In this document: in pieces, positions 1-12,488 of the stretch
How positions within the stretch are numbered: the stretch's first letter is position 1
How the letters are laid out: every line of letters starts with the position of its first letter
Source: Lautropia sp. SCN 69-89
Lineage (GTDB): Bacteria; Pseudomonadota; Gammaproteobacteria; Burkholderiales; Burkholderiaceae_E
Direction: 5' to 3'
Length of the DNA: 64,000 bases
NCBI GenBank assembly: GCA_001724855.1
Contig: MEED01000020.1
Location: 1-64,000, forward strand
Position numbers and translations under genes: made by a program
Notes under the pieces: generated by a model
Told to the model about the DNA's origin: nothing
What the model saw: the letters and a program-made list of their open reading frames with translations, nothing else
The model's database searches: none

Positions 1-1731
1 ACCGCCCTCCAACGTTTCCGCGAGAACTTCAACGCGATGCCGGTCGGCATCTTTTCGATGAAGCTCGACGGCACCATCATCGAGCACAACCCGACCTTCG
101 CGGAGATGTTCAAGGACAGCGGACGCCACCATTCGAAGATCGGGGCGGCCTGGGGTGAACTCACCAACCCCGAAGCCCTGAAGGTGGTCGAGGAGTTGAC
201 GGCCAGCAACCGGATGATGGACACCGAACTCGCGATCGTGCGGCTCGACGGCAAGCGGCGCTGGGTCCACGTCCGGGCGGTGCGCAAGACCGACCGGTAC
301 GAAGGGTGGATCGAGGACATTACCGCACGCAAGGATGCGGAAGGCCGGCTCAAGTTCCTGGTCGACCATGATTCGTTGACCGGGCTGCTGAACCGGCGCG
401 GCTTCGAACTGCATCTGCTGAAGGCCATCGGCTCCTCAGGAAACCGTCCCGTGTGCCTGGCCTACGTGGACCTCGACCGCTTCAAGCTGGTGAACGACCT
501 GTTCGGACACGCTGCCGGCGACCAGATCCTGCGCCAGATGGCGACCCGGGTACGTGAAGTGATCAGGCCGCCGCACGTCGCTGCACGGGTTGGCGGCGAC
601 GAGCTGGTGGTGATCATCGACGGGCTTTCGCTCGAGGCCGCCCGCGCCCTGTGCGAAAAGCTGCGCAGCGATCTGAGCGACCGCGCGTACCAGTACCAGG
701 ACAAGGCCTTCAACGTCACCGCGAGCATCGGCGTGATCCGGATCCTCGACGACATGCGCCCTGCCGATGCGCTCACCGCGAGCGACCGGGCGTGCCGGGA
801 GGCGAAGGCATCCGGAGGCGCAACCGTCGTCACTTACGACGCAACCAGCGCCGCGCTGGTCGACTATCTCGACGAGATCAAGCTCGTCGCAGGCATGAAG
901 GAGCGCCTGCCGGTCGAGAATTTCTTCATGCAGTTGCAGCCGATCGTCTCGCTGCGCAATCCGGAGTCGACCCTCTGCTACGAGACCTTGATCCGGATGC
1001 GCGACGCCACCGGCAAGGTTCTTCCGCCGGCGCGCTTCATTCCGGCTGCGGAGCGCAACGGCCTGATGACCCAGATCGACCGCTGGGTGCTGCGCAGCAC
1101 GCTCGAGTGGTTCGACTCGCAACCCGGCCACCGCGACAACGTCGACTTCTGCACGCTGAACCTGAGCGGCGCATCGTTGAACGACGAGAAGTTCCTGCAG
1201 GACACGATTGCCTTGATCCGGGCGCACCCCGAATCGGCCCGGAAGATCTGCTTCGAGATCACCGAAAGCGTCGCCCTGTACGACCTGAAGACCACGCGTC
1301 GCTTCGTCGACCGGATCAAGTCGTTCGGGGCGATGGTCGCTCTGGACGACTTCGGCGCCGGCTACACCTCGTTCAGCTACCTGAAGGAACTCCCCGGCGA
1401 CCTCGTGAAGATCGACGGGAACTTCATCCGCGACGTGAACCAGAACCGCGAAAACTACGCGATCACGCGCGCGGTGGTCGATCTTGCGCACGAACTCGGC
1501 ATGGGCTGCGTGGCCGAATGGGCCGAGAACGCGGCAATCGTCAAGTCGTTGATCGACCTGCAGGTGGACTATGCGCAGGGTTACGGCATCTGCCGCCCCC
1601 TGGATCAGGAACGACTGCTCGCGGTCTCCAACTCGGTCACGCTGGTGCAGGACCGCGAGACCGCCGAGATCATCACGGGCAGCGCTGCCGCTCCGCGAAG
1701 CGCGTCGCGCCGGATCACGATCCCGATCTGA
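1..1731 (+). CDS. PAS-GGDEF-EAL cyclic-di-GMP signalling protein (5' end outside window)
   Basis: Makes and/or degrades the second messenger c-di-GMP. The frame is open from base 1, and the first ATG (37) lies inside the PAS domain (N-A-M-P-V-G-I-F), so the true start is upstream. Domains: PAS to about residue 110, GGDEF (about 120-290) with DxLTGLxNR and a GGDEL signature, EAL (about 295-550). The EAL motif reads ETL, but the metal-binding Glu of ExLxR, DDFGAGY, the KID lysine, the paired acidic residues (AEWAEN) and QGY are all present, so phosphodiesterase activity is plausible. GGDEL is a tolerated variant of GGDEF. The PAS domain suggests a sensory input, ligand unknown. It is not in an obvious operon: 138 bp separate it from the next gene. 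Confidence 0.9.
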   Translation, partial: TALQRFRENFNAMPVGIFSMKLDGTIIEHNPTFAEMFKDSGRHHSKIGAAWGELTNPEALKVVEELTASNRMMDTELAIVRLDGKRRWVHVRAVRKTDRYEGWIEDITARKDAEGRLKFLVDHDSLTGLLNRRGFELHLLKAIGSSGNRPVCLAYVDLDRFKLVNDLFGHAAGDQILRQMATRVREVIRPPHVAARVGGDELVVIIDGLSLEAARALCEKLRSDLSDRAYQYQDKAFNVTASIGVIRILDDMRPADALTASDRACREAKASGGATVVTYDATSAALVDYLDEIKLVAGMKERLPVENFFMQLQPIVSLRNPESTLCYETLIRMRDATGKVLPPARFIPAAERNGLMTQIDRWVLRSTLEWFDSQPGHRDNVDFCTLNLSGASLNDEKFLQDTIALIRAHPESARKICFEITESVALYDLKTTRRFVDRIKSFGAMVALDDFGAGYTSFSYLKELPGDLVKIDGNFIRDVNQNRENYAITRAVVDLAHELGMGCVAEWAENAAIVKSLIDLQVDYAQGYGICRPLDQERLLAVSNSVTLVQDRETAEIITGSAAAPRSASRRITIPI

Positions 1732-1869
1732 TCGCAGGCCGGGCGCGCCGACGGCCACGCCTGCGTCCTCCACGCCGCCTTGCCGCCTCGTTGGCCGGCC
1801 GACGGGCGAGCGCCTCCGACGGTTTATGATTGGGCGCTTCCGATCATTCCCGCCCCGCCCGGAGACCGC

Positions 1870-4221
<2,352 letters not shown>

Positions 4222-4235
4222 GAGACAGATCCGCA

Positions 4236-5042
4236 ATGCCTGACACGCCACCCGTCGCCGCGGGGCAACGGCACGACGCGGTCACGGTCGAGCACGACGG
4301 GCCGGTCACGATCGTCACACTGTCGCGCCCGCAAGCACGCAACGCGGTCGACCGCCCCACCGCCGAGGCCCTCGCGTCGGCGTTCTCGCAATTCGATGCC
4401 GACCCGATGAGCAGCGTCGCGGTCTTTCATGGTGCGCATGGTCACTTCTGCGCCGGCGCCGACCTGAAGGCGCTGGCCGACGGCGCGCGCCGCAACCGGC
4501 TCGAGGCCGACGGCGACGGACCGATGGGGCCGAGCCGGATGCTGCTGTCGAAACCGGTCATCGCGGCGATCTCGGGCTTCGCGGTGGCCGGCGGCCTGGA
4601 GCTGGCACTGTGGTGCGACCTGAGGGTGGTCGAAGAGTCGGCCACGCTCGGGGTGTTCTGCCGTCGCTTCGGCGTGCCGCTGATCGATGGCGGAACGGTA
4701 CGCCTGCCGCGGCTGATCGGGCTGTCGCGCGCGCTCGACCTGATCCTCACCGGTCGGCCGGTAGCTGCCGAAGAGGCGCTGCGGATGGGCCTGGCCAATC
4801 GCGTCGTGCCGCACGGCGCCTCGCGCGCCGCTGCGGTTGCGCTGGCGCACGAACTCGCGGCGCTCCCCCAGACCTGCCTGCGCAGCGACCGGCGTTCGGC
4901 CTACGAACAGTCCGGGTTGACGATCGACGAGGCGCTCGCCAATGAATTCGCGCTCGGCATGCGCACGCTGACCGGCGGCGAGGCGCTGGCCGGTGCAGCA
5001 CGCTTTGCCGCGGGAGCCGGCCGCCATGGCGCATCGAGCTGA
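4236..5042 (+). CDS. Crotonase / enoyl-CoA hydratase-isomerase family protein
   Basis: 268-aa crotonase-fold enzyme acting on an acyl-CoA thioester. Visible are the oxyanion-hole motif (HFCAGADLKAL) and GGLELALWCD, carrying the equivalent of the first catalytic Glu. The second catalytic Glu of enoyl-CoA hydratases is replaced: the aligned stretch reads LGVFCRRFGVPLIDGG, with Cys where PE would be. So true hydratase activity is uncertain; isomerase or another crotonase chemistry is possible. The ATG at 4236 is preceded by GGAGA 10 bases upstream, and 14 bp separate it from the FadB-like gene, consistent with one transcript for fatty or other acyl-CoA breakdown. Confidence 0.85.
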   Translation: MPDTPPVAAGQRHDAVTVEHDGPVTIVTLSRPQARNAVDRPTAEALASAFSQFDADPMSSVAVFHGAHGHFCAGADLKALADGARRNRLEADGDGPMGPSRMLLSKPVIAAISGFAVAGGLELALWCDLRVVEESATLGVFCRRFGVPLIDGGTVRLPRLIGLSRALDLILTGRPVAAEEALRMGLANRVVPHGASRAAAVALAHELAALPQTCLRSDRRSAYEQSGLTIDEALANEFALGMRTLTGGEALAGAARFAAGAGRHGASS

Positions 5043-5063
5043 ACGCCGCGGAAGGCTTCGAAC

Positions 5064-6719
5064 GTGACCACGCCCGTTCGCCCCGAGAAGCGGCTGCACG
5101 CCTGGCGCGAGCCGGTCGCCCCGCGCCCCGCTGCGACGATTCTGCTGTTGCGCGACACCACCGAGGGCCCGCAGGTGCTGATGACGCGGCGCTCGGCCAA
5201 GGCCAGCTTCGCGCCCGGCGCCTACGTGTTTCCGGGCGGCACGGTGGATGCGTGCGACGCGTCGCCACAGGCCCGAGAGCGCGCCGCCCGCCGCGCCGAC
5301 CAGGACGAGACGATTCTGTCTTACGCTACGGCCGCGGTGCGCGAGGCCTTCGAGGAACTCGGCATCCTGCTGGCGCGCGGCGACGCCGACGCGGTCGCGG
5401 TGGCCGCGCTCGCGCAGCGGCTGAACCGCAGCCACGACGCCGACCTGTTCGCGCAGATCGCGCAGCACGGGCTGCGCCTGGCACTCGACGAGGTGCACTG
5501 GCTCAGCCACTGGGTCACCGACCGCGACCTGCCGAAGCGATTCGACGCGCGCTTCTTCGTCGCGCGCATGCCCGAACACCAGCGGCCCGTCGCCGACGAG
5601 GGCGAGCAGTTCGAGCCGACCTGGGTGACGCCGGCCGAGGGCCTCGCACGCCACGAGGAAGGCAGGTTCAACATCATCTTCCCGACGATCCGCACGCTTC
5701 GGCGGCTCACCCGCTTCGGCAGCGTCGACGAGGTGATCGAGCATGCCCGCGGCCAGGAACGGATCAGCATCTCGTGCCCGCGCGGCGGCTGGCTGCGCGG
5801 CCGCATCGAGCGCTTCGGCGAGGAGGAACTGCCGTTCGGCGAACTGGAACTCGTCAGCCCCGACGGCAGCATCCGGCACTCGCTCGACTGGCAGTCCGAG
5901 CACGTGGTGCCGCTGCTGCGGCACGTGCATCGGCTCACCGCGCCGAATCCGGGACGGATGACCGGGCCGGGCACCAATACCTACCTCGTCGGGCGCCCCG
6001 GAGACTGGCTGGTGATCGACCCCGGGCCCGACGACGCAGCGCACATCGATCGCATCGCTGCCTTCGTCGGCGACGGACTGAAGACGATCGTCTGCACGCA
6101 TGCGCACCCCGATCACGCGCCCGGCGCCGCGCCGCTGCAGCAACGCACGGGCGCACGGATCGTGGGCCGCCCGAGCGGGCCGCATTTCAATCCCGCCTGG
6201 GCCTTCAGGCCCGACGAGACACTCGAAGACGGCGCGCGCCTGCGCGTGGGCGACTCCACGCTGCGCGTGCTGCACACGCCAGGGCACGCCGAGCATCACG
6301 TGTGCCTGCTGCTCGAGGAGGACGGCCTGCTGTTCTCCGGCGACCACATCCTGAACGGGTCGACGACCGTGGTCGATCCGCCCGACGGCGACATGCGCGC
6401 GTACGTGGCTTCTCTGGAGCGGCTGGCCGCCGAGCCGTTCGAGTACATCCTGCCGGCGCACGGCCACGTGATCGCGCGCGCGAAGACCGAGATCGCGCGG
6501 CTGATCGCGCACCGCATGGCGCGCGAAGCCAAGGTCGTCGAGGCGCTCGATCGGCTCGGCGGGGGCACGCTCGCCGAGCTGGTGAAGCTCGCCTACGACG
6601 ACGTGGACCCGATCCTGCACCCGGTGGCGACGCGCTCGCTCACCGCGCACCTGCTCAAGCTGCGCGACGAGAAGCGCGCGACGCTGGACGAGCGATCGTC
6701 GCGCTGGGCGCCGGCGTAG
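5064..6719 (+). CDS. Nudix hydrolase - metallo-beta-lactamase fold fusion protein
   Basis: 551-aa two-domain hydrolase. The N-terminal Nudix domain shows FPGG followed by the REAFEELGI box (about residues 52-100), the Mg2+ site that cleaves nucleoside-diphosphate or CoA-type pyrophosphates. The C-terminal half (about 285-550) is a metallo-beta-lactamase fold with THAHPDHAPGA (HxHxDH), GH and SGDH, resembling LACTB2-like hydrolases. The start is GTG at 5064 with GAAGG upstream. It follows the crotonase by 21 bp, so it is likely the third gene of the acyl-CoA operon; a CoA- or nucleotide-cleaning role would fit. It ends 46 bp from the convergent end of pnp. The substrate is not evident from sequence. 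Confidence 0.88.
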   Translation: MTTPVRPEKRLHAWREPVAPRPAATILLLRDTTEGPQVLMTRRSAKASFAPGAYVFPGGTVDACDASPQARERAARRADQDETILSYATAAVREAFEELGILLARGDADAVAVAALAQRLNRSHDADLFAQIAQHGLRLALDEVHWLSHWVTDRDLPKRFDARFFVARMPEHQRPVADEGEQFEPTWVTPAEGLARHEEGRFNIIFPTIRTLRRLTRFGSVDEVIEHARGQERISISCPRGGWLRGRIERFGEEELPFGELELVSPDGSIRHSLDWQSEHVVPLLRHVHRLTAPNPGRMTGPGTNTYLVGRPGDWLVIDPGPDDAAHIDRIAAFVGDGLKTIVCTHAHPDHAPGAAPLQQRTGARIVGRPSGPHFNPAWAFRPDETLEDGARLRVGDSTLRVLHTPGHAEHHVCLLLEEDGLLFSGDHILNGSTTVVDPPDGDMRAYVASLERLAAEPFEYILPAHGHVIARAKTEIARLIAHRMAREAKVVEALDRLGGGTLAELVKLAYDDVDPILHPVATRSLTAHLLKLRDEKRATLDERSSRWAPA

Positions 6720-6765
6720 AGAGCCCGTGGCCACCCGCCCTCCGGCGGGCGACCACGATGTGCGA

Positions 6766-8892
6766 TCAGCTCGCCGACTGCGCGGCGGCTTCCTCGGCGG
6801 TGACCGCCTTCATCGACAGACGCAGGCGGCCCTTGTCGTCGGCCTCGATCACCTTCACGCGCACGACCTGGCCTTCCTTCACGTAGTCGGAAACCTGGTT
6901 GACCCGCTCGTTGGCGATCTGCGAGACGTGCAGCAGCCCGTCGCGGCCCGGCATCACCTGGACGATCGCACCGAAGTCGAGGATCTTCAGGACCGTGCCC
7001 TCGTAGATGCGCCCGATCTCGACCTCGGCGGTGAGATCTTCGATGATCTTCTGCGCACGCTTGGCCGCGGTGCTGTCGACCGCGGCGATCGTGATCGTGC
7101 CGTCGTCCTGGATGTCGATCTGCGTGCCGGTGGTCTCGGTGATCTGGCGGATCGTCGCGCCGCCCTTGCCGATCACGTCGCGGATCCGCTCGGGGTTGAT
7201 CTTCATCGTGTACATGCGCGGGGCGTAGTCGGACAGTTCGGCACGCGCGCCGCCCATCGCCTCTTGCATCAGCCCCAGGATGTGCATGCGGCCTTCACGC
7301 GCCTGCGCGAGCGCCACCTGCATGATCTCCTTGGTGATCCCCTGGATCTTGATGTCCATCTGCAGCGCGGTGATGCCCGAAGTGGTGCCGGCCACCTTGA
7401 AGTCCATGTCGCCGAGGTGGTCCTCGTCGCCCAGGATGTCGGTGAGAACCGCGAAGCGGCCGCCTTCCTTGATCAGGCCCATCGCCACGCCGGCGACGTG
7501 CGCCTTCACCGGCACGCCGGCGTCCATCAGCGCCAGGCAGCCGCCGCACACCGAAGCCATCGACGACGAGCCGTTGGACTCGGTGATCTCGGAGACGACA
7601 CGCAGCGAATAGGCGAATTCCTCGGCGGGCGGCAGAAGCGGCCGGATTGCGCGCTTGGCGAGGTTGCCGTGGCCGATCTCGCGGCGCTTCGGCGAACCGA
7701 AGCGACCGGTCTCGCCGGTGGCGAACGGCGGCATGTTGTAGTTGAACATGAAGCGCTCGCGGTACTCGCCGGTGATCGCGTCGATGATCTGCTCGTCGCG
7801 CGAGGTGCCCAGCGTGGCGACCACGATCGCCTGCGTCTCGCCGCGCGTGAACAGCGCCGACCCGTGCGCGCGCGGCATCACGCTGGTGCGGATGGCGATC
7901 GGGCGCACGGTGCGCGTGTCGCGCCCGTCGATCCGCGGCTCGCCGGCCAGGATCTGGCTGCGCACGATGCGGTACTGCAGGTCGAACAGCATGTTGCCGA
8001 GCTCGTTGGCGTCGGGCGCCGGGTGGCCGTGCGTGGCCGCATCCTCGACGATCCTGGCGACCGTCGCGCGCTCGATCTCCGCGATGCGGCCCATGCGCTG
8101 CTGCTTGTTGCGCAGCGCGTAGGCGGCACGCATGTCGGACTCGGCCAGTTCGTTCACGCGGGCGATCAGGCCCTCGTTCTTCGGCGTCGGGGTCCAGTCC
8201 CAGGCGGGCTTGCCGGCCATCTCGACCAGCTCGTCGATCGCCTTGATCGCGACCTGCATCTGCTCGTGGCCGTAGACCACCGCGCCGAGCATCACGTCTT
8301 CGGGCAGTTCGTGGGCCTCGGACTCGACCATCAGCACGGCCGCGTCGGTGCCGGCCACGACGAGGTCGAGCCTGGAATCCTCCATCTGCGTGGCACTCGG
8401 GTTCAGCACGTACTGGCCGTCGATGTAGCCGACGCGCGCAGCCCCGATCGGGCCGTCGAACGGGATGCCCGACAGCGCGAGCGCCGCCGAGGCGCCGATC
8501 ATGGCCGGGATGTCGCTGTCGACTTCCGGGTTGCTCGACATCACCTGGACGATGACCTGGACCTCGTTGTAGAAGCCCTCGGGGAACAGCGGACGGATCG
8601 GCCGGTCGATCAGCCGGCAGATCAGGATCTCGCGCTCGGTGGGACGGCCTTCACGCTTGAAAAAGCCCCCGGGAATGCGCCCGGCGGCGTAGAACTTCTC
8701 GACGTAGTCGACGGTGAGCGGGAAGAAGTCCTGGCCGGGCTTGGCGCTGCGCGCCGCCACGACGCTGGCCAGCACCACCGTGTCATCCATGTTCACCACG
8801 ACCGAGCCCGACGCCTGGCGGGCGATCTCGCCGGTTTCGATGGTGACGGTGTTGCCCCCCCATTGGAAGGTTTTCTTTGCGATTTCGAACAC
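6766..8892 (-). CDS. pnp: Polyribonucleotide nucleotidyltransferase (PNPase)
   Basis: 3'-to-5' phosphorolytic exoribonuclease that degrades mRNA and joins the degradosome. Two RNase PH domains are followed by a KH domain ([16 protein letters not shown]) and an S1 domain ([17 protein letters not shown]). Start choice: GTG at 8892 gives [13 protein letters not shown], which matches the usual N-terminus of betaproteobacterial PNPases, and AAAGGA sits six bases upstream. An in-frame ATG at 8910 would add six residues. 708 aa. It lies downstream of rpsO, the common rpsO-pnp order, separated by an intrinsic terminator, so pnp may rely on read-through or its own promoter. C-terminal GC-rich codon use matches its neighbours. 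Confidence 0.97.
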   Translation of the reverse strand: MFEIAKKTFQWGGNTVTIETGEIARQASGSVVVNMDDTVVLASVVAARSAKPGQDFFPLTVDYVEKFYAAGRIPGGFFKREGRPTEREILICRLIDRPIRPLFPEGFYNEVQVIVQVMSSNPEVDSDIPAMIGASAALALSGIPFDGPIGAARVGYIDGQYVLNPSATQMEDSRLDLVVAGTDAAVLMVESEAHELPEDVMLGAVVYGHEQMQVAIKAIDELVEMAGKPAWDWTPTPKNEGLIARVNELAESDMRAAYALRNKQQRMGRIAEIERATVARIVEDAATHGHPAPDANELGNMLFDLQYRIVRSQILAGEPRIDGRDTRTVRPIAIRTSVMPRAHGSALFTRGETQAIVVATLGTSRDEQIIDAITGEYRERFMFNYNMPPFATGETGRFGSPKRREIGHGNLAKRAIRPLLPPAEEFAYSLRVVSEITESNGSSSMASVCGGCLALMDAGVPVKAHVAGVAMGLIKEGGRFAVLTDILGDEDHLGDMDFKVAGTTSGITALQMDIKIQGITKEIMQVALAQAREGRMHILGLMQEAMGGARAELSDYAPRMYTMKINPERIRDVIGKGGATIRQITETTGTQIDIQDDGTITIAAVDSTAAKRAQKIIEDLTAEVEIGRIYEGTVLKILDFGAIVQVMPGRDGLLHVSQIANERVNQVSDYVKEGQVVRVKVIEADDKGRLRLSMKAVTAEEAAAQSAS

Positions 8893-8963
8893 TTCGATTC
8901 CTTTCAACATTGCCCGCGCGATCACTCCGGCGGCGCGGTTCGCCTGTCGACAATCCAAAACAA

Positions 8964-8992
8964 GAAACCCGCAAGGTTCGCTTGCGGGTTTC
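8964..8992 (-). terminator. Intrinsic terminator between rpsO and pnp
   Basis: Perfect 12-bp stem (8964-8975 with 8981-8992) around a 5-base loop, followed on the minus strand by a T-rich run (TTGTTTTGG). It lies 13 bp after the rpsO stop codon, as in other rpsO-pnp loci. Confidence 0.85.
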
Positions 8993-9004
8993 GGTTCTGT
9001 TCTG

Positions 9005-9274
9005 TCAGCCGCGCAGACCGAGTCGCTCGATCAGCGCCTTGTAACTCGAAGGGTTCGTGCCCTTCAGGTAGTCGAGCAGCTTGCGCCGGCGGCTGACCAT
9101 CTTCAGCAGGCCGCGGCGCGAATGGTGGTCTTTCGCGTGGACCTTGAAGTGCTCGGTCAGCTCGACGATGCGAGCGGTAAGCAGCGCAACCTGGACCTCG
9201 GGCGAGCCGGTGTCCTTCGTGCCACGCTGGTAGTCGGCGACGATCTTCGCCTTGTCGATGTTGGCGACAGCCAT
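9005..9274 (-). CDS. rpsO: 30S ribosomal protein S15
   Basis: 89-aa primary 16S rRNA-binding protein of the small subunit platform. The family length is 89 and the sequence is typical throughout ([41 protein letters not shown]). The ATG at 9274 is preceded by AGGGGAAA. It is followed by a strong terminator and then pnp. The 5' untranslated region is about 100 nt with two hairpins and a TATAAT promoter, so autoregulation by S15, known in several phyla with unrelated leader structures, is a reasonable inference. Confidence 0.98.
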   Translation of the reverse strand: MAVANIDKAKIVADYQRGTKDTGSPEVQVALLTARIVELTEHFKVHAKDHHSRRGLLKMVSRRRKLLDYLKGTNPSSYKALIERLGLRG

Positions 9275-9380
9275 GAGTTTCCCCTGTGAAGAGACTTCCA
9301 CTTGCGGCATCGCCGGGTTGCGATGCCGTGCCTGTCCGCCTGCCAGCTCCAGAAGAAGCACCTGGAGGCGGAAACGCGGA
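9275..9380 (-). promoter_or_regulatory. rpsO 5' leader with two hairpins (candidate S15 autoregulatory element)
   Basis: Between the rpsO promoter and the start codon, the minus-strand transcript can form a perfect 8-bp hairpin (9306-9313 with 9320-9327, 6-base loop) and a 6-bp hairpin (9347-9352 with 9362-9367). No known Rfam-type S15 leader was recognised; autoregulation is an inference from gene identity plus structure. Confidence 0.4.
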
Positions 9381-9386
9381 ATTATA
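9381..9386 (-). promoter_or_regulatory. rpsO promoter -10 hexamer
   Basis: Perfect TATAAT on the minus strand, 107 bp upstream of the rpsO ATG and inside the gap after the upstream binding-protein gene. The -35 region would fall within the 3' end of that gene and is a poor match, so a strong -10 probably dominates. Confidence 0.6.
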
Positions 9387-9399
9387 GCCCGAATCGGGA

Positions 9400-10743
9400 T
9401 CAGCCAGCCGGACGCCGCATCGTGCAGGAATGCGGCCGGGCCGAGGACTGCAGGTCGACGAAGCGCTCGGTGCGAAAACCGAAGCCGCTGCCTTCGAGAT
9501 CGTACTTCGGCGCGCCTTCGCCGGCCTGCGGCCCGGCCCGCTCCATCACAGACACGTACAGCGGCGTCAGCAACTGGTGATCTGCGGCCCGCATCGTCGC
9601 CGCGTACGGCGGCCCGCGGTGGGTCCGTCCCTCGAGCTGGCGCGCCACGAGCGCGGCCTCGGTGCTGCCGGCCGCCTCGATCGCCGCCGCCAGCATGTCG
9701 ATCATCACCACGTGGCGCATGTTGAAGTAGTCGTCGCGCGGATCGCGCAGCCGCTGGCGAAACTCGAGATAGATCCGCTCGGCGGCGGGAACGCCGGCGT
9801 TCGGGTGCCACTCCGCGACCGCGCGCACGCGGCCCACGCCCGCCTCGCCGATCGCCGCCGGGGCGCCCAGTCCGTTGCCGTAGAAGGTATAGAAATCGGC
9901 CGCCAGCCCTACCTCGCGCGCCGCGCGCACCAGGAAAGTGAGGTCGTTGCCCCAGTTGCCGGTGACCACCGTGTCGGCGCCGGCCGCCTTGATCTTGGCG
10001 GCATAGGGCACGAAGTCCTTGATCCGGCCGAGCGGATGCAGCTCGTCGCCCACGATCTCGATGTCGGGGCGCCTGGCGGCGATCATCTGCCGCGCCAGCG
10101 TCGCCACCTGCTTGCCGAAGCTGTAGTCCTGGTTCAGCAGGTAGACGCGGCGCACGCGCCGGTTCTGCGCCAGCGCGTCGGCCAGGGCGCTCATGCGCAT
10201 TCCCGCATGGGCGTCGAAGCGGAAGTGCCAGAAGCTGCAACGCTCGTCGGTGAGCGACGGATCGACCGCCGAATAGTTCAGGAACAGCAGCCGCTTGGCC
10301 GGCTCGCGCTCGTTGTGCGCCGACACGGCGTCGATCAGCGCCGCCGCGACCGCCGAGCTGTTGCCCTGCAGGACGAACGGAATGTGCTGGTCGGTGGCCT
10401 TGCGCAGCATCGCGATCGCCTCTTCGACCTGGCCCAGGCTGTCGAGCCGCACCAGCTGCAGCGGGCGCGGCTGGCCGCCGACGCGCACGCCGCCGCGCGC
10501 GTTCACCCGGTCGACTGCGAACGCGAGATTGCGCCAGACCGAGTCGCCGGCGTTCGCGAAGGCGCCGGAGAAACCCTCGATGACCGCCAGCCGGATCGGC
10601 TCGCCCGAAGCCTGTGCGCCTGCCGCCCCGGCCTGCGCACCCGGCGCCCTGGTCTGCGCAGCGGCCGCCCCGGCGGGCACGGCCGCCAGCAGGGCCGAAG
10701 CGCCCATCGCGGCGGACAGGCGGCGGCGCAACGCGCGCCGCAT
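9400..10743 (-). CDS. Branched-chain amino acid-type ABC transporter substrate-binding protein (LivK-like)
   Basis: 447-aa periplasmic binding protein of peptide-binding fold type I. The N-terminus is basic and followed by a long Ala-rich hydrophobic signal (residues 1-29, AAAA-Q cleavage region). The mature part shows LivK-like features ([52 protein letters not shown]). The ligand cannot be read from sequence; amino acid or aromatic acid are typical. It is downstream of leuA and the start codon shares one base with the leuA stop (TGATG), so translation is probably coupled. No LivHMGF permease or ATPase genes are adjacent, so it is an orphan binding protein. Confidence 0.85.
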   Translation of the reverse strand: MRRALRRRLSAAMGASALLAAVPAGAAAAQTRAPGAQAGAAGAQASGEPIRLAVIEGFSGAFANAGDSVWRNLAFAVDRVNARGGVRVGGQPRPLQLVRLDSLGQVEEAIAMLRKATDQHIPFVLQGNSSAVAAALIDAVSAHNEREPAKRLLFLNYSAVDPSLTDERCSFWHFRFDAHAGMRMSALADALAQNRRVRRVYLLNQDYSFGKQVATLARQMIAARRPDIEIVGDELHPLGRIKDFVPYAAKIKAAGADTVVTGNWGNDLTFLVRAAREVGLAADFYTFYGNGLGAPAAIGEAGVGRVRAVAEWHPNAGVPAAERIYLEFRQRLRDPRDDYFNMRHVVMIDMLAAAIEAAGSTEAALVARQLEGRTHRGPPYAATMRAADHQLLTPLYVSVMERAGPQAGEGAPKYDLEGSGFGFRTERFVDLQSSARPHSCTMRRPAG

Positions 10744-12290
10744 CAGACGCCTGCCTGCGGGTTGAGCCGATCGGCCCTCGAATGCAGCTTGTTCAGCGCG
10801 TTCAGGTAAGCCTTGGCCGATGCAACCACGATGTCCGGATCTGCGCCCACGCCGTTGACGACCCGGCCGGATTTCGCCAGCCGCACCGTGACCTCGCCCT
10901 GCGACTCGGTGCCGGTGGTGATCGCGTTCACCGAGTACAGCATCAGCTCGGCGCCGCTGCCGACCTTCGCCTCGATTGCCTTGAAGGTGGCGTCGACCGG
11001 CCCGTTGCCTTCGCTCTCGCTGGTCTGCTCGCTGCCGTCGACGGTGATCGTCACCCGCGAATGCGGACGTTCGCCGGTTTCGGAAGCCTGCGCCATCGAC
11101 ACGAGCTGGTAGTGCTCGTCGGCCTCGTGGTGCACCGCCTGGTCGGATACCAGCGCGTGGATGTCCTCGTCGAAGATCTCCGCCTTGCGGTCGGCAAGAT
11201 CCTTGAAGCGCTGGAACGCCGCGTTGACCTCCTGTTCGGAATCGAGCTCGATGCCCAGTTCCTGCAGACGCTGCTTGAACGCGTTGCGGCCCGAGAGCTT
11301 GCCCAGGACGATCTTGTTGGCGGTCCAGCCCACGTCTTCGGCGCGCATGATCTCGTAGGTGTCACGCTGCTTGAGCACGCCGTCCTGGTGGATGCCCGAC
11401 GCATGGGCGAACGCGTTGGCGCCCACCACCGCCTTGTTCGGCTGCACCGGGAAGCCGGTGATGCTGGAGACGAGCTTGGAGGCCGGCACGATCTGCGTGG
11501 TATCGACGCCCACCTCGAGGTCGAAGTAGTCGCGGCGGGTCTTCACCGCCATCACGATCTCCTCGAGCGAAGTGTTGCCCGCGCGCTCGCCCAGGCCGTT
11601 GACCGTGCACTCGACCTGCCGCGCCCCGCCGATCTTCACCGCGGCCAGCGAATTGGCCACCGCCATGCCCAGGTCGTTGTGGCAGTGCACCGACCAGATT
11701 GCCTTGCCCGAGTTCGGGATCCGCTCACGAAGCCTGCGGATCTGGTTGCCGAACATCTCGGGCACCGCGTAACCGACCGTGTCGGGGATGTTGATCGTGG
11801 TGGCGCCTTCGGCGATCGCGGCTTCGAGCACGCGGCACAGGAAGTCGGCGTCGGAGCGGCTGGCGTCCTCGGGCGAGAACTCGACGTTGTCGGTGAACTT
11901 GCGCGCGAAGCGTACGGCCAGGCGCACCTGCTCGTACACCTGCTCGGGCGTCATGCGCAGCTTCTTTTCCATGTGCAGCGCCGAAGTCGCCATGAAGGTG
12001 TGGATGCGCATCGACTTCGCGCCCTTCAGGGCTTCGGCGGCCCGGGAGATGTCGCGGTCGTTGGCGCGGGCGAGCGAACAGACGGTGGAGTCCTTGATCG
12101 CGTCGGCGATGGCGCGCACCGCCTCGAAGTCGCCATTGGAGGACGCCGCGAAACCAGCCTCGATCACGTCGACCCGCAGCTTCTCGAGCTGCTTGGCGAT
12201 GCGCAGTTTCTCCTCGCGGGTCATCGAGGCACCCGGGCTCTGCTCGCCGTCACGCAAGGTGGTGTCGAAGATGATCAGCTTGTCGGCCAT
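10743..12290 (-). CDS. leuA: 2-isopropylmalate synthase
   Basis: First committed step of leucine synthesis: condenses acetyl-CoA with 2-oxoisovalerate in the cytoplasm. The N-terminal TIM barrel starts with the signature [16 protein letters not shown], followed by [14 protein letters not shown] and the [13 protein letters not shown] motif; the C-terminal regulatory domain (about residues 390-515) binds leucine for feedback inhibition. 515 aa, the long form. The ATG at 12290 has GGAG seven bases upstream. It is preceded by a leucine-rich leader peptide gene and a C-rich leader, so control by leucine supply is likely. The LivK-like gene is coupled at its 3' end. Confidence 0.97.
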   Translation of the reverse strand: MADKLIIFDTTLRDGEQSPGASMTREEKLRIAKQLEKLRVDVIEAGFAASSNGDFEAVRAIADAIKDSTVCSLARANDRDISRAAEALKGAKSMRIHTFMATSALHMEKKLRMTPEQVYEQVRLAVRFARKFTDNVEFSPEDASRSDADFLCRVLEAAIAEGATTINIPDTVGYAVPEMFGNQIRRLRERIPNSGKAIWSVHCHNDLGMAVANSLAAVKIGGARQVECTVNGLGERAGNTSLEEIVMAVKTRRDYFDLEVGVDTTQIVPASKLVSSITGFPVQPNKAVVGANAFAHASGIHQDGVLKQRDTYEIMRAEDVGWTANKIVLGKLSGRNAFKQRLQELGIELDSEQEVNAAFQRFKDLADRKAEIFDEDIHALVSDQAVHHEADEHYQLVSMAQASETGERPHSRVTITVDGSEQTSESEGNGPVDATFKAIEAKVGSGAELMLYSVNAITTGTESQGEVTVRLAKSGRVVNGVGADPDIVVASAKAYLNALNKLHSRADRLNPQAGV

Positions 12291-12368
12291 GTGAATACTC
12301 CGGTGGTGCCGGTCCCGCTCGTGGCGGGAGGCAAGAAGGACTGCGACGGTAGTGGGGGGTAGGGGGTG
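12291..12368 (-). promoter_or_regulatory. leuA leader RNA (candidate attenuator region)
   Basis: 78 nt between the leader peptide stop and leuA. The first 47 nt are strikingly C-rich and G-poor (5 G), the composition Rho factor prefers. Then come a 6-bp hairpin (TCCCGC-GCGGGA, 12313-12329) and a CCGG-CCGG pairing whose 3' arm touches the leuA Shine-Dalgarno sequence. No T-run follows, so control would be Rho-dependent or translational, not a classical intrinsic attenuator. Function is inferred. Confidence 0.45.
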
Positions 12369-12482
12369 TCAGCGCGCGGGGCGCAGTAGCGGACCGAGCA
12401 CCGCGAGCAGGTGCAGGCCGCCGCGCGACCGGGAGAGGGTCGCGGCAAGAGGCGTGAATCGAGGACCGAAGCGCAATGCCAT
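12369..12482 (-). CDS. Putative leaderless leuA leader peptide
   Basis: 37-codon frame directly upstream of leu[21 protein letters not shown], then a segment with six Leu in the last 15 residues (Leu at 23, 25, 26, 29, 32, 33; one is the rare CTA codon). Nine Leu in total. A promoter with perfect spacing places the transcription start at the A of the ATG, so the message would be leaderless, and no Shine-Dalgarno is present. Leader peptides rich in the end-product amino acid are known regulators of amino acid operons (leu, ilv, trp); the assignment here is inference from position, composition and promoter. Confidence 0.6.
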   Translation of the reverse strand: MALRFGPRFTPLAATLSRSRGGLHLLAVLGPLLRPAR

Positions 12483-12488
12483 CGGAAA

